A DNA stretch of 64,000 nucleotides from DASUCS01 sp041166745 (GCA_041166745.1 JBEEGH010000005.1:248001-312000); one strand, 5' to 3'; positions 32,991-41,187 are shown, counted from the first letter of the stretch. Notes: generated by a model not told the origin, from the letters alone. Made by a program: numbers and translations.

Positions 32991-33601
32991 CGAGCGCCCG
33001 CGACCACTGCGGCATGCGTGGCGCGCGCCAAGCGAGCACCCCATGTAGATCGGGGACCGCCGAACCTCTCGCTGTGACCTGAATCGAGACAGGCGATGAC
33101 AACGGCATCCGTTGCCGTGCCGGTGCCCTCGACTCCCGCGTCGAGGAGCGCTTGCGCCTTGGCTTCGGCGACCGTGGCGACCGCGTTCACGAGCGCCGCG
33201 GAGGTCAGGCAGGCGGGGATCCACGCGACGACGTTGATCGTGCCGACCAACTCCGCGGCCTCATCCGCCGCGGCGGCCCACATCGGCTGTCCGAGGCCGA
33301 CGGTGACCACTGCGTCCACGCCGTTGTCGTTCACCTGTTGCGCGGCGCGGACGTCGGCCGCGGTCAACATCCCAGAGCCCTCGCCATGGAGCGTGAGCGC
33401 CGCGGCGATCTCGCTGACGTGCACATCGGGATCGTGACGGGAGTAGTCGGACGGCACGTGCGCGTTGAGCACCCACGAGCGAAGGCCGATGCCGCCGCCA
33501 TACGGGGCGGAGGAGATGACGCGTACGGGCGCGTCGAAGCGCCAGACGAGGACGGCGAGATCGCGATCGTCTTCGCGCCGCAAGCAAAGCTCCGGTGACA
33601 T
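32987..33601 (-). CDS. cbiZ: Adenosylcobinamide amidohydrolase CbiZ
   Basis: Hydrolyses the amide bond of adenosylcobinamide (or of unwanted cobamides) to give adenosylcobyric acid, which CbiB can reuse. 204 residues. Family features are ISSAPYGGGIGLRSWVLNAHV near residue 29-49 (with the conserved Gly-Gly-Gly and Asn), AAALTLHGEGSGMLTAADV, VTVGLG, a C-terminal NAVATVAEAKAQALLDAG, and GTATDAVVIACLDSG. First gene of the eight-gene operon; ATG 33601 overlaps the -35 box of the divergent cobO gene. Its presence with CobU argues for remodelling of imported corrinoids. Confidence 0.9.
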   Translation of the reverse strand: MSPELCLRREDDRDLAVLVWRFDAPVRVISSAPYGGGIGLRSWVLNAHVPSDYSRHDPDVHVSEIAAALTLHGEGSGMLTAADVRAAQQVNDNGVDAVVTVGLGQPMWAAAADEAAELVGTINVVAWIPACLTSAALVNAVATVAEAKAQALLDAGVEGTGTATDAVVIACLDSGHSERFGGPRSTWGARLARATHAAVVAGAR

Positions 33602-33624
33602 CGGCGTGGAGGCGAAGTTAGCGT
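33595..33624 (+). promoter_or_regulatory. cobO promoter, leaderless
   Basis: GTGACA (33595-33600), 18 bases, TAGCGT (33619-33624), then 6 bases to ATG 33631. Five of six -35 bases match TTGACA. No ribosome binding site exists. Confidence 0.55.
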
Positions 33625-33642
33625 CCGACCATGCCGCGTCAA
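33615..33642 (-). promoter_or_regulatory. cbiZ operon promoter, overlapping the cobO promoter
   Basis: On the minus strand TTGACG (33642-33637), 16 bases, TAACTT (33620-33615), with cbiZ ATG at 33601. It interlocks with the cobO promoter: the two -10 boxes overlap at 33619-33620 and each -35 lies in or next to the opposite start codon. Confidence 0.5.
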
Positions 33643-34152
33643 TCAGTCGTCGTCGTCAACACCGGAGAGGGCAAGGGGAAGTCGTCGTCCGCCTTTGGCG
33701 TGATGGGGCGGGGGTGGGCTCGCGGCTGGCGAGTGGCGGTCGTGCAGTTCATCAAGGCGGACAGCTGGAATACCGGTGAGAAGAAGCTCGCCGACCACCT
33801 CGGGATCGAATGGCACACGCTCGGCGACGGCTTCACCTGGGAATCGACCGACCTCGACGAGACGGCCGCCAAGGGCCGCGCCGCGTGGGAGTTCGCGAAG
33901 GAGACGCTGGCCGCGGGCGAGCACGATCTGCTGATCCTCGACGAGATGACCTATGCGATCACCTTCGGCTGGATCGACGTGGACGACGTCGTCACGGCCA
34001 TCCGCGACCGATCGCCCGGCGTCAACGTCGTCGTCACGGGTCGAGGCGCACCTGACGAGCTCATCGCGATCGCCGACACGGTGACCGAGATGCGCAAGGT
34101 CAAGCACGCCTTCGACGCCGGCATCAAGGCCATCAAGGGCATCGAATACTGA
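33631..34152 (+). CDS. cobO: Corrinoid adenosyltransferase (CobO/CobA type)
   Basis: ATP:cob(I)alamin / cob(I)yrinic acid adenosyltransferase, which adds the upper 5'-deoxyadenosyl ligand. 173 residues. P-loop GEGKGKSSSAFG (about residue 13-24), VVQFIKADSWNTGE near residue 37-50, LLILDEMTYAI (about residue 100-110) and VVVTGRGAPDELI (about residue 132-144). Faces away from cbiZ across a 29-base spacer carrying both promoters. The cobalamin riboswitch and importer genes follow on the same strand. Confidence 0.95.
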   Translation: MPRQSVVVVNTGEGKGKSSSAFGVMGRGWARGWRVAVVQFIKADSWNTGEKKLADHLGIEWHTLGDGFTWESTDLDETAAKGRAAWEFAKETLAAGEHDLLILDEMTYAITFGWIDVDDVVTAIRDRSPGVNVVVTGRGAPDELIAIADTVTEMRKVKHAFDAGIKAIKGIEY

Positions 34153-34160
34153 CGACCGAG

Positions 34161-34166
34161 TAGGGT
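34161..34166 (+). promoter_or_regulatory. TAGGGT -10 box for the riboswitch transcript
   Basis: TAGGGT lies just after the cobO stop and about 8-10 bases before the first riboswitch stem. No -35 box is convincing. Read-through from cobO is also possible. Confidence 0.35.
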
Positions 34167-34167
34167 C

Positions 34168-34330
34168 ACGTCCGTACCGCTGGTTCAGCGAAGTCCGGTG
34201 TGATTCCGGCGCTGTCCCGCAGCTGTGAAGCCTCCTCGGAGGATGAGCCAGATCGCCTGGCCAGTGGTGCACGACAACAGCTCTCGAGGAAAAGGGCCGT
34301 TCGTGCGACAGGGCTTTTCCCCTGCCGTCG
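34168..34330 (+). promoter_or_regulatory. Cobalamin (AdoCbl) riboswitch
   Basis: The conserved core is visible: AGTCCGGTGTGATTCCGGCG (34192-34211), then CTGTCCCGCAGCTGTGAAG (34212-34230), then GAGCCAGATCGCCTGGCC (34245-34262), the counterpart of the B12 box region. A stem GGAAAAG...CTTTTCC (34288-34294 / 34314-34320) follows. No intrinsic terminator precedes the gene, so control is probably at translation: CCTCCT at 34231-34236 is complementary to the ribosome binding site AGGAGG (34351-34356). Boundaries are approximate. Confidence 0.9.
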
Positions 34331-34363
34331 AGATCCCCGGACTCGAACAAAGGAGGAAAAACC

Positions 34364-35227
34364 TTGCGTAGACGTCTCTTCGCTCTCTGCCTCGCGGTCG
34401 TGCTCATGGCCGCGTGCGGAAGCGATTCCAAACCCGCGGCGACCAGTTCGTCGTCATCGACTGCGTCCAAGCCCACAAAGGTCGTTTCGCTGTCCGCAAC
34501 CGCGACCGAGATGCTGTTCGCCATCGGCGCCGGCCCGCAGGTCATCGCGGTCGACGATCAGTCGAACTTCCCACCCGAGGCGCCCAAGACGGACCTCTCG
34601 GGCTTCACCCCGAACGTCGAAGCCATCGCCGGGTATCAGCCGGACCTCGTCGTGATTCCCAACGACACGGCAGGGCTGGTCGCGGGCCTGCAAAACCTGA
34701 AGATCGAGGTGCTCATACTCGGCCCGGCCAAGCAGTTGGCCGACTCGTACGACCAACTCGTGACCCTCGGCGCCAAGACCGGCCACCAGGACGAGGCGAA
34801 CAAGGTGGTCGCCAAGATGAAATCCGACATCGAGGCGCTCGTGAAGTCGGTGCCGCAGCAGAAGGCTGGTCAGACCTACTACTACGAACTCGACAACACG
34901 TTCTTCACAGCGACGTCCAACACATTCATCGGAGCAGTGCTCAACGTCACCGGCTTGAAGAACATCGCCGACGCCGTCGATGACGGAACCGGGTTCCCGC
35001 AGCTGTCCGTGGAAAAGATCGTGTCCGCGAGTCCTGACTTCATCTTCCTGGCCGACACGAAGTGCTGCCAGCAGTCCAAGGACACCGTCAGCCAGCGAGC
35101 CGGATGGTCGACGATCTCGGCGGTGCAGAAGGGCCAGATCGTCGAGCTGGACGACGACGTCGCCTCACGTTGGGGGCCCCGGATCGTGGACCTGCTCCGA
35201 ACGGTCGTGGAGGCTGTGAAGAAATGA
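34364..35227 (+). CDS. btuF: B12 ABC importer substrate-binding lipoprotein (BtuF-like)
   Basis: Captures cobalamin or other corrinoids outside the membrane and delivers them to BtuCD. 287 residues. Signal peptide with lipobox LMAAC (Cys about residue 19), a Ser/Thr linker, then the helical-backbone binding fold: KVVSLSATATEMLFAIGAG, VIAVDDQSNFPPEA, NVEAIAGYQPDLVVIPND and the C-terminal DFIFLADTKC. TTG 34364 is placed 7 bases after the strong AGGAGG site. The upstream cobalamin riboswitch fixes the substrate class better than the fold does. Confidence 0.9.
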   Translation: MRRRLFALCLAVVLMAACGSDSKPAATSSSSSTASKPTKVVSLSATATEMLFAIGAGPQVIAVDDQSNFPPEAPKTDLSGFTPNVEAIAGYQPDLVVIPNDTAGLVAGLQNLKIEVLILGPAKQLADSYDQLVTLGAKTGHQDEANKVVAKMKSDIEALVKSVPQQKAGQTYYYELDNTFFTATSNTFIGAVLNVTGLKNIADAVDDGTGFPQLSVEKIVSASPDFIFLADTKCCQQSKDTVSQRAGWSTISAVQKGQIVELDDDVASRWGPRIVDLLRTVVEAVKK

Positions 35228-36279
35228 CGGTTGACCGCCCCCGAGGAACGACGCTGCGTCCCGGCGTCCTCCTCGGCGCGGTCATCACCGTTCTCGTGGT
35301 TTCGATGTTGGGCCTGATCATCGGGCCCACATCGATAAGCCCGTTCGACGCGTTACGGGAGGTGGCCAGCCACCTCCCGTTGCTGCACATCCGATCGCCG
35401 CTCCCGCCTGCACAGGCGGCGATCGTGTGGGATCTTCGTTTCCCACGAGTCGTGCTCGCGTTGCTCGTCGGGGGACTGCTCGCGCTCTGCGGCGGTTCGT
35501 ACCAAGGCGTGTTTCGGAACCCGCTCGCGGACCCGTACCTGCTCGGGGTTGCGGCCGGGGCCGGGTTCGGAGCGACGCTCGCGATCGTGGCCGGGCTGCA
35601 CAGCGGCGGTGGCGGATCCTCCGATCTCATTCCGCTGGCCGCCTTCGCGGGCGCGCTCTTCGCCGTGGCGATCACCTATGCAGTCGGTGCGACGGGGGAC
35701 AGCCGGCGGTCGTCGGCCTCGCTCTTGCTCGCAGGGGTCGCCATCACGAGCCTGCTCACTGCGATGCAGACGTTCGTGCAGCAGCGCGAGAGCGACACCA
35801 TCCGCGAGGTCTACTCGTGGATCCTGGGCCGACTCACGACCGCCGGTTGGCACGACGTGGTGCTGGTGCTGCCCTATGCAATCGTGAGCTCGGCCGTGTT
35901 GCTGGCGCACCGGCGCACGCTCGACGTGTTGAGTGTCGGTGACGATGAAGCGGCCACGCTCGGTCTTCACACCAATCGGGTTCGAGCGATTGTCGTCGTG
36001 GCCGCATCGCTGGGCACCGCAGCCGCCGTGTCGGTCAGCGGTCTCATCGGCTTTGTCGGGATCATCGTGCCCCACACGATTCGCTTGCTCGGGGGCGCGA
36101 GCTACCGAGTGATCCTGCCGTTGTCGTTGCTGCTCGGCGGCGCGTTTCTCGTCGGCGCCGACATCGTTGCGCGTACCGCGCTCGCGCCGGCGGAGGTTCC
36201 GATCGGGGTCATCACCGCGTTTTTCGGCGCGCCGTTCTTCGTGCTCGTGCTTCGGACGCGGCGCGTGGTGGCGACATGA
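35224..36279 (+). CDS. btuC: B12 ABC importer permease (BtuC/FecCD family)
   Basis: Membrane channel subunit, 351 residues with about ten hydrophobic helices. Family motifs: IVWDLRFPRVVLALLVGGLL (about residue 69-88), GGSYQGVFRNPLADPYLLGV (about residue 92-111), the ATPase-coupling loop GLIGFVGIIVPHTIRLLGG (about residue 275-293) and a C-terminal GEVP-like segment APAEVPIGVITAFFGAPFF. ATG 35224 overlaps the btuF stop by 4 bases. Confidence 0.94.
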   Translation: MTVDRPRGTTLRPGVLLGAVITVLVVSMLGLIIGPTSISPFDALREVASHLPLLHIRSPLPPAQAAIVWDLRFPRVVLALLVGGLLALCGGSYQGVFRNPLADPYLLGVAAGAGFGATLAIVAGLHSGGGGSSDLIPLAAFAGALFAVAITYAVGATGDSRRSSASLLLAGVAITSLLTAMQTFVQQRESDTIREVYSWILGRLTTAGWHDVVLVLPYAIVSSAVLLAHRRTLDVLSVGDDEAATLGLHTNRVRAIVVVAASLGTAAAVSVSGLIGFVGIIVPHTIRLLGGASYRVILPLSLLLGGAFLVGADIVARTALAPAEVPIGVITAFFGAPFFVLVLRTRRVVAT

Positions 36280-37142
36280 CGGCTCGCATCTCCTGCCGCG
36301 GCGTGACGATCCGTTTGGGCGGACAACTGATCGTCGCCAATGTCGACATCGACGTTCCTGCGGGAGGATGGGTGTCGATCGTCGGGCCGAACGGCGCCGG
36401 CAAGACGACATTGCTACGGGCCGTCGCCGGCTTGGTGGCCTACGACGGCACCATTGAGGTCGCGGGCTCGTCGATGGCGTCGTTGTCGTCGCGGACGCGT
36501 GCTCGGACGGTGGCGGTGGTCCCGCAGGATCCAATCGTCCCGCTCGGCCTGAAGCTGCTCGACTACGTACTGCTCGGCCGGACGAGTCACATCAGTCGGT
36601 TCGGAGTCGAGGGCGCGCTCGACTTGGCCGTTGCTCGAGACGTGTTGCAGCAGCTCGAATTGAGTCCGCTCGCGCAACGGCGCATCGAGACGCTCTCGGG
36701 TGGCGAGCGACAGCGCACGGTGCTCGCCCGGGCGCTCGCACAGGAGGCCCCCGTGTTGCTGCTCGACGAGCCCACGACGGCGCTCGACATTGGGCATCAG
36801 CAGGAGGTCCTCGACCTCGTCGACGAGCTGCGACGAGATCGCGGGCTGACCGTGCTGTCGACGATGCACGACCTCACGCTGGCGGCGCAGTATGCCGAAT
36901 CGCTCGTCCTGCTCGATCGAGGCGAGGTGATGACCTCGGGTACCCCGGACGAGGTACTCACCGAAGAGAACCTCAGTCGGTACTACAACGCCCGAGTGCG
37001 CGTGGTGCGCGAGGGCGGGACGATCGTGATCGTGCCGCTGCGCTCGTCAGTTGAGAGGGATGAGCTCGATCGACACCGTGTAGTGCTCGACGACATCCAT
37101 GCGGATGTCGACGCCGAGGCCCGGTCCGGTCGGCACCGGTAG
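36276..37142 (+). CDS. btuD: B12 ABC importer ATPase (BtuD-like)
   Basis: ATP-hydrolysing subunit of the importer, 288 residues. Walker A GPNGAGKTTLLRA (about residue 38-50), signature LSGGERQRTVLARAL (about residue 139-153), Walker B VLLLDEPTTALD (about residue 160-171), switch His in STMHDLTLA. It overlaps btuC by 4 bases. The last 32 codons lie antisense to the C-terminal codons of the convergent enolase-superfamily gene and read as a non-conserved basic tail (RHRVVLDDIHADVDAE). Confidence 0.93.
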   Translation: MTARISCRGVTIRLGGQLIVANVDIDVPAGGWVSIVGPNGAGKTTLLRAVAGLVAYDGTIEVAGSSMASLSSRTRARTVAVVPQDPIVPLGLKLLDYVLLGRTSHISRFGVEGALDLAVARDVLQQLELSPLAQRRIETLSGGERQRTVLARALAQEAPVLLLDEPTTALDIGHQQEVLDLVDELRRDRGLTVLSTMHDLTLAAQYAESLVLLDRGEVMTSGTPDEVLTEENLSRYYNARVRVVREGGTIVIVPLRSSVERDELDRHRVVLDDIHADVDAEARSGRHR

Positions 37143-38066
37143 CCGTCCGTCTTCGTCGAGCACGAACGGCGGCGTGATGTCGTGCTCCCAGTAACGATCT
37201 GATGCCGATAGGTCCGCGGGCAGGGTGAACCCCGGCAGCGACGCCAGCGCCAGCGCCGCCGCCCGTCCGATCCCGGTTTCCAACATCCCGCCGACCTTCG
37301 CGCCCACGCCCGCGGCCACGCACAGCTCCTGCGCCTCCTTGGCGATCACCAGGCCACCGAGACGCGACGCCTTGATACACGCGATGTCCACGGCGCCGAG
37401 CGCGAGTGCCGAATCGAGCGCGCCGAGCGAGGAGATCGATTCGTCGAGACACACCGGTGTCTGTAGACGCTCCGCAAGGGCTGCATGCCCCGTCAGGTCG
37501 TCGGCGCCCAACGGCTGTTCGATCAATACGAGCTGGAGCTCGTCGAGGTCGTCGAGCAGCTCCGGGCACGTCGCGAAGGAGCCGTTGGCGTCGAGCTGCA
37601 TCCCGATCAGCGAGATCGGCAGCGGCGGGGGCAGGTGATCAGGAGCGACCTTGAGCTTCAGCGACCGGTAGCCGGCTTCTACGAACTCCGTGACGTCGTC
37701 CTCGAACCCGGCGGTCGCCGTTGCGTCGATCTTGTCGCGGGTCCCGCCGAGATGGCTGGCGAGCGACACACCCTGCGCGCGCAGACTCGCATCGAGTTGC
37801 GCCATCTCGAGCGCCGCTCTCGCCATCGGGTGACCGGAGACGGAGGAGCCGACGGCCAACATCGGGATCACCGAGCACGCGGACTCGACGCTCTCGTACC
37901 AGTACGTCGGGACCTCCTCTGCCGCGCACTCGCCCCAACCCTCGCCGTCCTCACCGATGACGCGCACGAGGAGTACGGACCGATGGACGACCATGCCGTG
38001 CGCGGTCGCGAACGGCCGCCGCAACGGCAACCGCACGACTCGTAGCTCGACGGCGTCGATACGCAC
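37047..38066 (-). CDS. menC: Enolase-superfamily enzyme, o-succinylbenzoate synthase/N-acylamino acid racemase type
   Basis: 339 residues of the mandelate-racemase/muconate-lactonizing fold. Catalytic pieces: KxK in SLKLKVAP (about residue 142-149), metal ligands in LDANGSF (Asp about residue 168), IEQPL (Glu about residue 191) and LDES (Asp about residue 216), and the second Lys in IKASRLGG (about residue 243). This layout fits MenC/NAAAR, which dehydrates SHCHC in menaquinone synthesis or racemises N-succinylamino acids. No other men gene is nearby, so the specificity is open. It is convergent with btuD with a 96-base overlap and its start lies 10 bases after the stop of the F420 oxidoreductase gene. 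Confidence 0.82.
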   Translation of the reverse strand: MRIDAVELRVVRLPLRRPFATAHGMVVHRSVLLVRVIGEDGEGWGECAAEEVPTYWYESVESACSVIPMLAVGSSVSGHPMARAALEMAQLDASLRAQGVSLASHLGGTRDKIDATATAGFEDDVTEFVEAGYRSLKLKVAPDHLPPPLPISLIGMQLDANGSFATCPELLDDLDELQLVLIEQPLGADDLTGHAALAERLQTPVCLDESISSLGALDSALALGAVDIACIKASRLGGLVIAKEAQELCVAAGVGAKVGGMLETGIGRAAALALASLPGFTLPADLSASDRYWEHDITPPFVLDEDGRLPVPTGPGLGVDIRMDVVEHYTVSIELIPLN

Positions 38067-38076
38067 CCGGGTGACG

Positions 38077-39015
38077 TCAGGTGCCAGTGAGCTGAGCGAC
38101 GACCGGGGCCATCGCCTCCATGCCGTCTTTCTGCAGCACGAAGTACGAGATGCCCCAGCGCTCGCGCGCGGCGCGCAACTTGTCGCAGATCTCGTCGACC
38201 GTGCCGAACCATGCGTAGGGCAACTCGAGGGCTTCCTCCGGGGTCACGCCGAACGCGGGGGCAAGGTTCTCGGCCAGCCCGCGGGCGTCGTCGGTGATCA
38301 TTCCAAAGAAGACGAGGATGTTCAGCTCGAGCTCGTCGAAACGTGCTCCTGCGGCGTCGCGGACCCACTGCACCTTCTCGTCGACCCGCGATGCCACTGC
38401 ATCCTTCCCGGCGTCCGCGGTGATCTCACCGGCCGTCAACTGTGGGTTGATCCCGACGATGTCGGCGTTCTGCGCGGCGATACGGAGCACCTTGGGACCA
38501 CCACCGCCGATGAGGATCGGCGGGTGGGGTTGCTGCAGCGGCTTGGGCAGGCCGTCGAGACCATCGATCGTGTAGTGCTCGCCTTTGAAGCTGAACGGGC
38601 CAGGAGCCCAGAGCCCGCGGAACACCTCCAGGGCCTCGACCATCTTCGCGATGCGGACCCCGTCGCGCTCCTTGGGGATGCCGGACTGCTCGTAGTCGGT
38701 GGTCATCCACCCGGCGCCGAGCCCGAACTCGACCCGACCTCCCGACAGCACGTCGATCGTCGCGATCTCCTTGGCCAAGACCACCGGGTGCTTGTAGTCG
38801 TTGTCGAAGACCAAAGCGCCTACCCGGAGATCTGTGGTCGCATCGGCGGCGGCCATCATCGCCGGCACCGGTGCCAGCTGGTCGCCGAAGTGGTCGGGGA
38901 GGAACAGCGAGCTGTACCCCAAGTCTTCAGCCTTGCGGGCCAGCGCGGCCCACTCCGGCCCGCTGCCCACATTCGACGCTTGGACGCCGAAACGGAATGT
39001 TCTCGGATGTGCCAC
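38077..39015 (-). CDS. Luciferase-like F420-dependent oxidoreductase (MSMEG_2516 type)
   Basis: TIM-barrel enzyme of the bacterial luciferase-like family, 312 residues, most likely using coenzyme F420. Typical blocks: AEDLGYSSLFLPDHFGDQLA (about residue 29-48), VGALVFDNDYKHPVVLAKEI (about residue 65-84), GGRVEFGLGAGWMTTDYEQ (about residue 91-109), KPLQQPHPPILIGGGG and ADIVGINPQ. A close paralogue lies at 61915-62853. GTG 39015 is preceded by TAACTT 8 bases upstream. Substrate unknown. Confidence 0.9.
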   Translation of the reverse strand: MAHPRTFRFGVQASNVGSGPEWAALARKAEDLGYSSLFLPDHFGDQLAPVPAMMAAADATTDLRVGALVFDNDYKHPVVLAKEIATIDVLSGGRVEFGLGAGWMTTDYEQSGIPKERDGVRIAKMVEALEVFRGLWAPGPFSFKGEHYTIDGLDGLPKPLQQPHPPILIGGGGPKVLRIAAQNADIVGINPQLTAGEITADAGKDAVASRVDEKVQWVRDAAGARFDELELNILVFFGMITDDARGLAENLAPAFGVTPEEALELPYAWFGTVDEICDKLRAARERWGISYFVLQKDGMEAMAPVVAQLTGT

Positions 39016-39081
39016 GGCGCGGAAAGTTACTGCCGGTCCGCGTGTCGGGCCCTATCGGCGCGCCACTAACGTCGGGGCCGC

Positions 39082-41187
39082 GTGCGCTACCTCCTCCGGT
39101 TCATTGCGATCTGCACGATCGGCGCGCTCGGCGCCGTGACGTTCGCGTTTGCCTTCGTACCGCAGGTCGCCACGCTCTTCACGGCCAGTCGTAGTGAAGA
39201 GGAACCGATCAACCTCGACCCGCTTGCGCAGCGCTCGTTGCTCTACGACTCGAAGGGGGAGCTCGTCGGCCCGCTGCCGGCAGTGGAGAACCGCTCGCCG
39301 GTGACGCTGGGCGAGATACCTCCGTTGGTCGTGCGGGCGATTCTGTCGGTCGAGGACGAGAACTTCTACAGCCACACCGGTGTGAATCTGCGGGCCACGT
39401 TGCGGGCCCTGTTCACGAACGTGCAGTCCGGATCGGTCGAGCAAGGCGGTTCGACCATCACGATGCAGCTCGTGAAGAACGCGTTGCTCAAGCCAGAGCG
39501 CACGCTCGATCGCAAGGCCCACGAAGCCGTTCTCGCGTACCGGCTCGAGCAGATCATGACGAAGGACGAGATTCTCGAGCGCTACCTGAACACCGTGTAC
39601 TTCGGCAACGGGACGTACGGCGTGCAGGCCGCGGCCGAGACGTACTTCGGCAAGAGCATCGGTGCCGTCACGTGGCCGGAGGCCGCGCTGCTCGCGGCCA
39701 TGATTCGAGACCCGCGCGACTACGACCCGTTCACCAATCCGCCGCTCGCCATCGAACGACGACACATCGCGTTGCAGCGCCTGGTGGAGACGGGTGATCT
39801 CACGCAGGCGGAGGCCGACCTCTACGCGTTCACACCGTTGCCGACTACGCCGTCGCAGGTGGCCGTGCCGCCGAAGGACTACTTCATCGAAGAGGTGAAG
39901 CAGGCGATGCTCGACGACCCTTCGTTCAATCTCGGCGACGACTACACGACGCGCTACAACGCGGTCTTCAAAGGCGGACTTCGCGTCTACACGACGCTCG
40001 ATCCGGAGCTCCAGCAGAAGGCGATCGACGCGCGAAACAACACTCTGCCAAACAAAGATCCGAATGGCCTCTTCGTGATCGGCGGGAACAGGATCGACAC
40101 GACTGTCGCGTGCCCCCAACTGAACGATGGCGACGGTCACTGTCTCGGGACGGTGGCGATGGTGAGTGTCGAGCCGTCGACCGGGGCGGTGCGCAACCTG
40201 GTCGGCGGTCCGGGATTCGAGAAGTGGAAGTTCGACTTGGCGACGCAAGCACGACGCCAACCCGGCTCTTCCATGAAGGCGTTCGTCCTCGCGGCCGCGC
40301 TGGAGCAGGGCATCTCGATCAACGACACGATCAGTGGCGGACAGTGCGCCATCAAGAATCCTGGCGGCTTGCCTGACCCGTACGTGCAGAAGGGCGAGGG
40401 CGGCGTCGCTTCGCTCGTCCGTCAGACCGCGGGATCGGTGAACTGCGCGTTCCTGCGTCTCGGCCAGATCGTCGGGATCGACAAGGTCATCGCCATGGCG
40501 CGCAAGATGGGTGTCGCCTCTCCGCTGGACAACGTCGTGTCCTTCCCGCTCGGCGTCAACCCGATCAAGCCGATCGAGATGGCCGGCGCCTATGCGGCCA
40601 TCGCGAATGACGGCGTCTTCAATGCGCCCTACTTCATCGACAAGATCACCGACGCTGCCGGTACGGTGATCTATCAACACGAGGCCAAGCCGGAGCGGGT
40701 GATGTCATCGCAGTCCGCTCGTCAGGAGATCGTCGCTCTCCAAGCGGTCGTCAGCGGTGGCACCGGCACGCGGGCCCAGCTCCCCGGACGCCCCGTCGCG
40801 GGCAAGACCGGGACGACCGACAAGCACGGTGATGCCTGGTTCATCGGCTTCACGCCGCAACTGGCAACCGCCGTATGGATGGGCAATCCCGAGTCCGTGG
40901 TGCCGATGAACTCCGTCGGCGGCATCAACGTCTTCGGCGGCACATTCCCGGCGCTCCTGTGGCACAACTACATGGTCGAGGCGACGGCCCTCATGCCCGT
41001 CGTGCAGTTCACGGCGCCGGGGCCATCACCCGGAGGCAAGTACCTGGACCCGAAGGACAAGGAGGTCAAGCAGGCGGCGCCCCGACCTGTGCCGAGCGAA
41101 CCCACAACGCCGGCTTCGCCGCTCCCGACCTTCAATCCGTTCCCGCCGACGACGAAGCCAGGGAAAGGGAACGGGAACGGTCCATGA
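39082..41187 (+). CDS. Class A penicillin-binding protein
   Basis: Bifunctional peptidoglycan synthase, 701 residues, anchored by an N-terminal helix (FIAICTIGALGAVTFAFAFV). Glycosyltransferase 51 motifs: SVEDENFYSHTGVN with the catalytic Glu (about residue 91-104), GGSTITMQLVKN (about residue 121-132) and TVYFGNGTYGVQAAA. Transpeptidase motifs: PGSSMKAF (SxxK, about residue 394-401), SVNC (SxN), and KTGTTD (about residue 575-580). The C-terminus is a Pro/Thr-rich wall-spanning tail ending in GKGNGNGP. GTG 39082 follows a TAACGT box by 9 bases. The next gene overlaps its stop by 4 bases. Confidence 0.94.
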   Translation: MRYLLRFIAICTIGALGAVTFAFAFVPQVATLFTASRSEEEPINLDPLAQRSLLYDSKGELVGPLPAVENRSPVTLGEIPPLVVRAILSVEDENFYSHTGVNLRATLRALFTNVQSGSVEQGGSTITMQLVKNALLKPERTLDRKAHEAVLAYRLEQIMTKDEILERYLNTVYFGNGTYGVQAAAETYFGKSIGAVTWPEAALLAAMIRDPRDYDPFTNPPLAIERRHIALQRLVETGDLTQAEADLYAFTPLPTTPSQVAVPPKDYFIEEVKQAMLDDPSFNLGDDYTTRYNAVFKGGLRVYTTLDPELQQKAIDARNNTLPNKDPNGLFVIGGNRIDTTVACPQLNDGDGHCLGTVAMVSVEPSTGAVRNLVGGPGFEKWKFDLATQARRQPGSSMKAFVLAAALEQGISINDTISGGQCAIKNPGGLPDPYVQKGEGGVASLVRQTAGSVNCAFLRLGQIVGIDKVIAMARKMGVASPLDNVVSFPLGVNPIKPIEMAGAYAAIANDGVFNAPYFIDKITDAAGTVIYQHEAKPERVMSSQSARQEIVALQAVVSGGTGTRAQLPGRPVAGKTGTTDKHGDAWFIGFTPQLATAVWMGNPESVVPMNSVGGINVFGGTFPALLWHNYMVEATALMPVVQFTAPGPSPGGKYLDPKDKEVKQAAPRPVPSEPTTPASPLPTFNPFPPTTKPGKGNGNGP

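Noticed and set aside
34288..34320. Intrinsic terminator after the cobalamin aptamer (GGAAAAG...CTTTTCC)
   Set aside because: The stem is only 7 pairs with a long loop and no T-run follows, so termination is not supported.
39052..40680. A 542-codon minus-strand frame opposite the penicillin-binding protein gene
   Set aside because: Shadow frame; the plus strand carries all GT51 and transpeptidase motifs.
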